From positions 1 to 34,158 of the forward strand of contig NZ_LZKL01000058.1 of the NCBI RefSeq assembly GCF_001668725.1: DNA of 34,158 nt, read 5' to 3'. This document shows, piece by piece, positions 31,315 through 34,158 of this stretch. This DNA is from Mycobacterium sp. E787 (GTDB lineage: Bacteria; Actinomycetota; Actinomycetes; Mycobacteriales; Mycobacteriaceae). Made by a program: the position numbers and the translations under genes. Below the pieces are notes generated by a model. The model was not told the origin of the DNA. It worked only from the letters and a program-made list of their open reading frames with translations, and did not search any database. Each line of letters opens with the position of its first letter. The stretch's first letter is position 1.

Positions 31315-31910
31315 ACGCAGCCCCCTCTGATCCGGCCCGGCGCGTGTGGCAGGCGATGTTGACCTGGCGCGCCCAGGACGTCTCCCGCATGGAATCGGTG
31401 CGAATCCAGGTGTCCGGCAAGCGGATCCGGGCCAATGGGCGCATCGTGGCCGCGTCCACCGCGACGAACCCGGCGTTCGGCGCCTACTACGACCTGCAGA
31501 CCGACGAGACCGGCGCCACCAAGCGCTTCGGGCTCACCGTCACGTTGGCCGAGCGCGAACGTCAGCTCGCCATCGCCCGGGACGAGGAAAACATGTGGTT
31601 GGTCACCGACCACCAGGGCGAACGCCGCGCCGGCTACAACGGCGCGCTCGACGTCGACGTGGTGTTCAGCCCGTTCTTCAATGCGCTGCCGATCCGCCGC
31701 CTCGGCCTGCACGAACGGGCGGACATGGTCACCTTGCCCATGGTCTACGTCAACGTGCCCGACATGTCCGTCACGGCGGCGACCGTGAGCTACACCAGCG
31801 AGGGAAACCTCGAGGGGATCAAGTTGCGGTCCCCCGTCGCCGACACTGTGGTGAGCGCCGATGACGAGGGATTCATTGTGGACTATCCAGGGTTGGCAGA
31901 GCGGATCTGA
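31311..31910 (+). CDS. Putative glycolipid-binding-fold protein (Rv3755c homologue)
   Basis: From GTG 31311 it has 199 residues, the length of Rv3755c; an ATG at 31287 would overlap proZ further. The pattern [42 protein letters not shown] and the C-terminal [12 protein letters not shown] matches the PF06475 'putative glycolipid-binding' beta-barrel family. No signal peptide. It ends the proXVWZ operon, which suggests a link with solute stress or envelope lipid, but the connection is unproved. The last 38 bases overlap the convergent tyrA gene. Confidence 0.82.
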   Translation: MNAAPSDPARRVWQAMLTWRAQDVSRMESVRIQVSGKRIRANGRIVAASTATNPAFGAYYDLQTDETGATKRFGLTVTLAERERQLAIARDEENMWLVTDHQGERRAGYNGALDVDVVFSPFFNALPIRRLGLHERADMVTLPMVYVNVPDMSVTAATVSYTSEGNLEGIKLRSPVADTVVSADDEGFIVDYPGLAERI

Positions 31911-32859
31911 TCACCCCGCCCGCGCGGCCCGCGGCGGCCAGTTCTTCGCGCCAGTTCTCCTCCCCGATGACGACGGTGAAGATGTCGGAGCGCGGGAAGC
32001 TGTCGTAACGGGTGCGCGCGGCGTGGCCGGCGTCGATGAGGTCGGCCACCGAATTGTGGGAGGCGAGGTTGTGGGAGGCGAGCGACTCCCGCGCGCGGCC
32101 GAGCAACTCGATGACGTGGTCGACCGCCGGCAACAGCTGGGCGGCGTTGCCCTCGCACATCGCCCGCACCAGCTCCGGGGCGGTGCCCGCCACCCGGGTG
32201 CCGTCGCGGAACGAGCCGGCCGCCAGCGCGAAGGCCAGCGGCACCTCCCCGGCGGTGACGGCCAGCGCCTCGGCGAGGAGGTGCGGAAGGTGCGAGATCG
32301 CGGCCGCCGCAGCGTCATGCTCGTCCGATTTGGCCGGCACCACCAGGGCGCCGCAGTCGAGGGCCAGCCTCATCACCATCGACCACACGACCGGGCTCAC
32401 GTGGTCGTCGACGCTGACCACCCACGGGGCCCGGGTGAACAACCCGGCGTAGCCGGCGACCCACCCCGAATCCGCCGTCCCCGTCATCGGGTGACCGCCG
32501 ACGAAGCGTTCCAGCAGACCGGCCGCGGCCACCTCGTCGACCACCGCGCTCTTCACACTCGTCACGTCGGTCAGCGGGCATTCGGGGGCCAGTTCCCTGA
32601 TGTGGGCGAGCATGCCCGCCAGCGCGGGCATCGGCACGGCCAGGACGATCAACGCGCCGGTGTCGGCGGCCCGGGTCAGGGTCTGGGTCAGATCGGTGCT
32701 GGCGTCGAAGCCGTCGGCGACGGCCGCGTGCGCGCCCTCCACCGACCGGTTGTAGCCGAACACGTCCCGGCCGGCCGCCGTGGTGGCCCGCATGATCGAG
32801 CCGCCGATGAGGCCCAGCCCGAGCACGCAAATGGGTCTTGTCGACCGAGGGTGAGCCAC
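31873..32859 (-). CDS. tyrA: TyrA, prephenate dehydrogenase
   Basis: The 328-residue protein (Rv3754 about 301) starts at GTG 32859. The dinucleotide motif is [10 protein letters not shown] near 12-21. D-V-T-S-V-K-S and G-H-P-M-T-G-T are the prephenate-site segments of the TyrA family; helical domain follows with H-L-P-H-L-L-A and F-R-D-G-T-R-V-A. It makes 4-hydroxyphenylpyruvate (or acts on arogenate) with NAD(P)+ on the tyrosine route. There is no ACT domain, so feedback regulation would be at another step. The C-terminal end overlaps Rv3755c-like coding by 38 bases on opposite strands. Confidence 0.92.
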   Translation of the reverse strand: MAHPRSTRPICVLGLGLIGGSIMRATTAAGRDVFGYNRSVEGAHAAVADGFDASTDLTQTLTRAADTGALIVLAVPMPALAGMLAHIRELAPECPLTDVTSVKSAVVDEVAAAGLLERFVGGHPMTGTADSGWVAGYAGLFTRAPWVVSVDDHVSPVVWSMVMRLALDCGALVVPAKSDEHDAAAAAISHLPHLLAEALAVTAGEVPLAFALAAGSFRDGTRVAGTAPELVRAMCEGNAAQLLPAVDHVIELLGRARESLASHNLASHNSVADLIDAGHAARTRYDSFPRSDIFTVVIGEENWREELAAAGRAGGVIRSALPTLDSPQ

Positions 32860-32963
32860 AGTCCAAGGTTGGCACAGTTCGGCGGCCGGCGCGGCCGTCG
32901 GGTGCCGTGGATCGTGGCGCGTTCCTCTCGCGCTGCGTCTGGTCAGACGGCCTGGTCAGCGAC

Positions 32964-32969
32964 TAGCGT
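32964..32969 (+). promoter_or_regulatory. -10 box for a leaderless transcript of the tadA pair
   Basis: TAGCGT with an eight-base spacer to ATG 32978 fits TANNNT. CTGGTCAG occurs twice just upstream (32939-32946, 32952-32958) but I recognise no regulator for it. Confidence 0.4.
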
Positions 32970-32977
32970 AGGCGCCC

Positions 32978-33499
32978 ATGGGAGCACAGCGGGCCTCGGC
33001 GCAAGGCCCGTCCGCGGACACGCCGGACGGCTTCGGCGTCGCGGTCGTGCGCGAAGAGGGCAAATGGCGCTGCTATGCCATGGCCCCCAAGTCGCTGACG
33101 AGCCTCCAGGCCGCCGAGACCGAGCTGCGTGAGCTGCGCAGCTCCGGCGCGGTCTTCGGTCTCCTCGACGTCGACGACGAATTCTTCGTCATCGTGCGCC
33201 CCGGGCCGTCGGGGACCCGGTTGCTGCTCTCGGATGCCACCGCCGCGCTGGACTACGACATCGCCGCCGAAGCACTGGACAACCTGGACGCCGACATCGA
33301 TCCCGAGGACCTCGAGGACGCCGACCCCTTCGAGGAGGGCGATCTGGGGCTGCTGTCGGATGTCGGGCTGCCGGAGGCCGTGCTGGGGGTCATCCTCGAC
33401 GAGAGCGACCTGTACGCCGACGAGCAACTGGGCCGCATCGCCCGCGAGATGGGCTTTGCCGACGAGCTGTCGGCGGTGATCGACCGCCTCGGTCGGTGA
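32978..33499 (+). CDS. TadA-associated protein (Rv3753c homologue)
   Basis: A 173-residue acidic protein of the actinobacterial 'tRNA adenosine deaminase-associated' family (TIGR03941). It has G-F-G-V-A-V-V-R-E-E-G-K-W-R-C near the N-terminus, F-G-L-L-D-V-D-D-E-F-F-V-I-V-R-P and a highly acidic linker with D-A-D-I-D-P-E-D-L-E-D-A-D-P. Close linkage with tadA in actinobacteria is the only known clue; it may be a partner or regulator. The product is soluble. Its TGA stop (33497-33499) is in the same frame as tadA, directly followed by sequence encoding TadA-like residues. Confidence 0.87.
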   Translation: MGAQRASAQGPSADTPDGFGVAVVREEGKWRCYAMAPKSLTSLQAAETELRELRSSGAVFGLLDVDDEFFVIVRPGPSGTRLLLSDATAALDYDIAAEALDNLDADIDPEDLEDADPFEEGDLGLLSDVGLPEAVLGVILDESDLYADEQLGRIAREMGFADELSAVIDRLGR

Positions 33500-33568
33500 T
33501 CGCCGATCACCGATGAAGATCTGATCCGTGCCGCACTGTCGGTCGCCGCGACGGCGGGGCCCCGCGAC

Positions 33569-33961
33569 GTGCCGATCGGCGCTGTGGTCATCGGCGCCGA
33601 CGGAACCGAGCTGGCCCGGGCGGCGAATGCCCGTGAGGCCCTTGGCGATCCGACGGCGCACGCCGAGATCCTGGCGATGCGGGCCGCGGCGCGAGCGCTC
33701 GGCGACGGGTGGCGGCTGGAGGGCGCCACGCTGGCGGTGACCGTCGAGCCGTGCACGATGTGCGCCGGTGCGCTGGTGCTGGCGCGCGTCGCGCGGCTGG
33801 TGTTCGGGGCGTGGGAACCCAAGACGGGAGCGGTCGGATCGCTGTGGGACGTGGTGCGCGATCGTCGGCTCAACCACCGCCCGGCCGTGCGCGGCGGTGT
33901 GCTCGCGCAGGAGTGCGCCGCGCCCCTGGAGGCGTTCTTCGCCCGCCAGCGATTGGGGTGA
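33569..33961 (+). CDS. tadA: TadA, tRNA(Arg) adenosine-34 deaminase
   Basis: Zinc deaminase motifs are intact: H-A-E-I-L (His ligand and catalytic Glu) and P-C-T-M-C-A-G-A-L (two Cys ligands). It deaminates A34 to inosine in tRNA-Arg(ACG), whose gene is at 7839-7911. The start is a problem. GTG 33569 is the first usual start codon after the upstream TGA and gives 130 residues, but the frame before it encodes T-D-E-D-L-I-R-A-A-L-S-V-A-A, which looks like the first helix of the ~150-residue mycobacterial protein. Only ATC (33506) or CTG (33521, 33536) are available there. Removing the A at 33499 would put GTG 33496 in frame. So either an unusual start, read-through of the TGA, or a one-base error is present. 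Confidence 0.85.
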   Translation: MPIGAVVIGADGTELARAANAREALGDPTAHAEILAMRAAARALGDGWRLEGATLAVTVEPCTMCAGALVLARVARLVFGAWEPKTGAVGSLWDVVRDRRLNHRPAVRGGVLAQECAAPLEAFFARQRLG

Positions 33962-33990
33962 GGAGCCACCCGTTCGGTAAGCTGCCTGGC

Positions 33991-34080
33991 GGTGGCGTGT
34001 CCGAGCGGCCTAAGGAGCACGCCTCGAAAGCGTGTGACGGCTAACACCGTCCGAGGGTTCAAATCCCTCCGCCACCGCCA
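33991..34080 (+). tRNA. tRNA-Ser(CGA)
   Basis: Acceptor GGTGGCG (33991-33997) pairs with CGCCACC (34070-34076), discriminator G, and CCA encoded at 34078-34080. Anticodon loop CTCGAAA gives CGA, reading UCG. The long variable arm and GGGTTCAAATCCC T-arm are complete. The same tRNA site is followed by integrase-related genes in M. tuberculosis, so it is a possible attachment site. Confidence 0.96.
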
Positions 34081-34085
34081 CTGTG

Positions 34086-34122
34086 ATGTCGCGAGACATC
34101 GAGGACAGATGTCTCGCGACAT
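34086..34122. repeat. Perfect 14-bp inverted repeat, IS-end-like
   Basis: ATGTCGCGAGACAT (34086-34099) and ATGTCTCGCGACAT (34109-34122) are perfect reverse complements around CGAGGACAG. The segment 34095-34124 matches the reverse complement of 33-62 at 28 of 30 bases. Begins five bases after the tRNA's CCA. Confidence 0.7.
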
Positions 34123-34126
34123 AGTG

Positions 34127-34158
34127 AACACCCTCAGTTGTTGGCTGGGGGTGTTTTG
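34127..34158 (+). terminator. Intrinsic terminator after tRNA-Ser(CGA)
   Basis: AACACCCTCAG (34127-34137) pairs with CTGGGGGTGTT (34145-34155), eleven pairs with one G-U, around a 7-base loop and followed by TTTTG at the stem's end. It is truncated by the window edge. Confidence 0.8.

Noticed and set aside
1..34158. CRISPR array
   Set aside because: No regularly spaced direct repeats with unique spacers exist; the tandem repeats found are coding minisatellites or intergenic repeats.
1..34158. Intact insertion sequence or prophage
   Set aside because: No transposase, integrase or phage structural gene is found; the IS-like ends and the lysin-like gene are isolated.

Overview
The window is a high-G+C actinobacterial chromosome segment that I read as a slow-growing Mycobacterium, possibly close to the M. 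avium complex. The evidence is a PE-family protein, the 19-kDa lipoprotein LpqH, a TcrX/TcrY two-component pair, mycobacterial gene families throughout, and a gene order matching the M. tuberculosis Rv3775 (lipE) to Rv3752c (tadA) block in reverse orientation with insertions. The species call is inference.

Layout. 1-1850: an IS-end-like repeat, then a lower-G+C two-gene cassette of unknown function. 1885-5332 (minus): echA21 (dienoyl-CoA isomerase-like), lipE, a 63-residue protein and an Rv2629-like release-factor-fold protein. 5356-7625: a MDMPI-like protein, a GXWXG/DUF4334 protein and hisC2. 7715-7911: tRNA-Ser(GCT) and tRNA-Arg(ACG). 7913-12446: a PE protein with an aspartic protease domain, an unlisted 56-residue Gly/Arg/Phe repeat protein, a GNAT acetyltransferase, two proteins of unknown role and an APH-fold kinase. 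12543-14374: a TIGR00027-type methyltransferase facing a phage-lysin-like GH25 protein. 14645-17862: two tiny membrane proteins behind a SigF-like promoter, tcrX-tcrY, and lpqH. 18067-19941: an SdsA1-type alkyl sulfatase, closed by a large nested terminator.

20036-27270: a lipid/acyl-CoA accessory block. A minus-strand operon (APH kinase, SDR, acyl-CoA dehydrogenase, TetR, quinone oxidoreductase) sits behind a palindromic operator, followed by a methyltransferase, a histidine phosphatase and a third APH kinase (FadE36/Rv3761c-like). 27364-31910: an Rv3760-like membrane protein and an overlapping proX-proV-proW-proZ osmoprotectant ABC operon ending in a glycolipid-binding-fold protein. 31873-33961: tyrA, then the TadA-associated protein and tadA. 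33991-34158: tRNA-Ser(CGA), a perfect hairpin related to the repeat at the window start, and an intrinsic terminator.

The most interesting signals are the kinase/dehydrogenase operon, which resembles the 4-hydroxyacyl-CoA phosphorylation route; the Gly/Arg/Phe repeat microprotein; the low-G+C two-gene cassette; the missing canonical start of tadA; and a 23-bp divergent intergenic region where both genes look leaderless with overlapping -10 boxes. CDS coordinates include the stop codon. All family assignments come from reading motifs and from memory of families; no database search was run.
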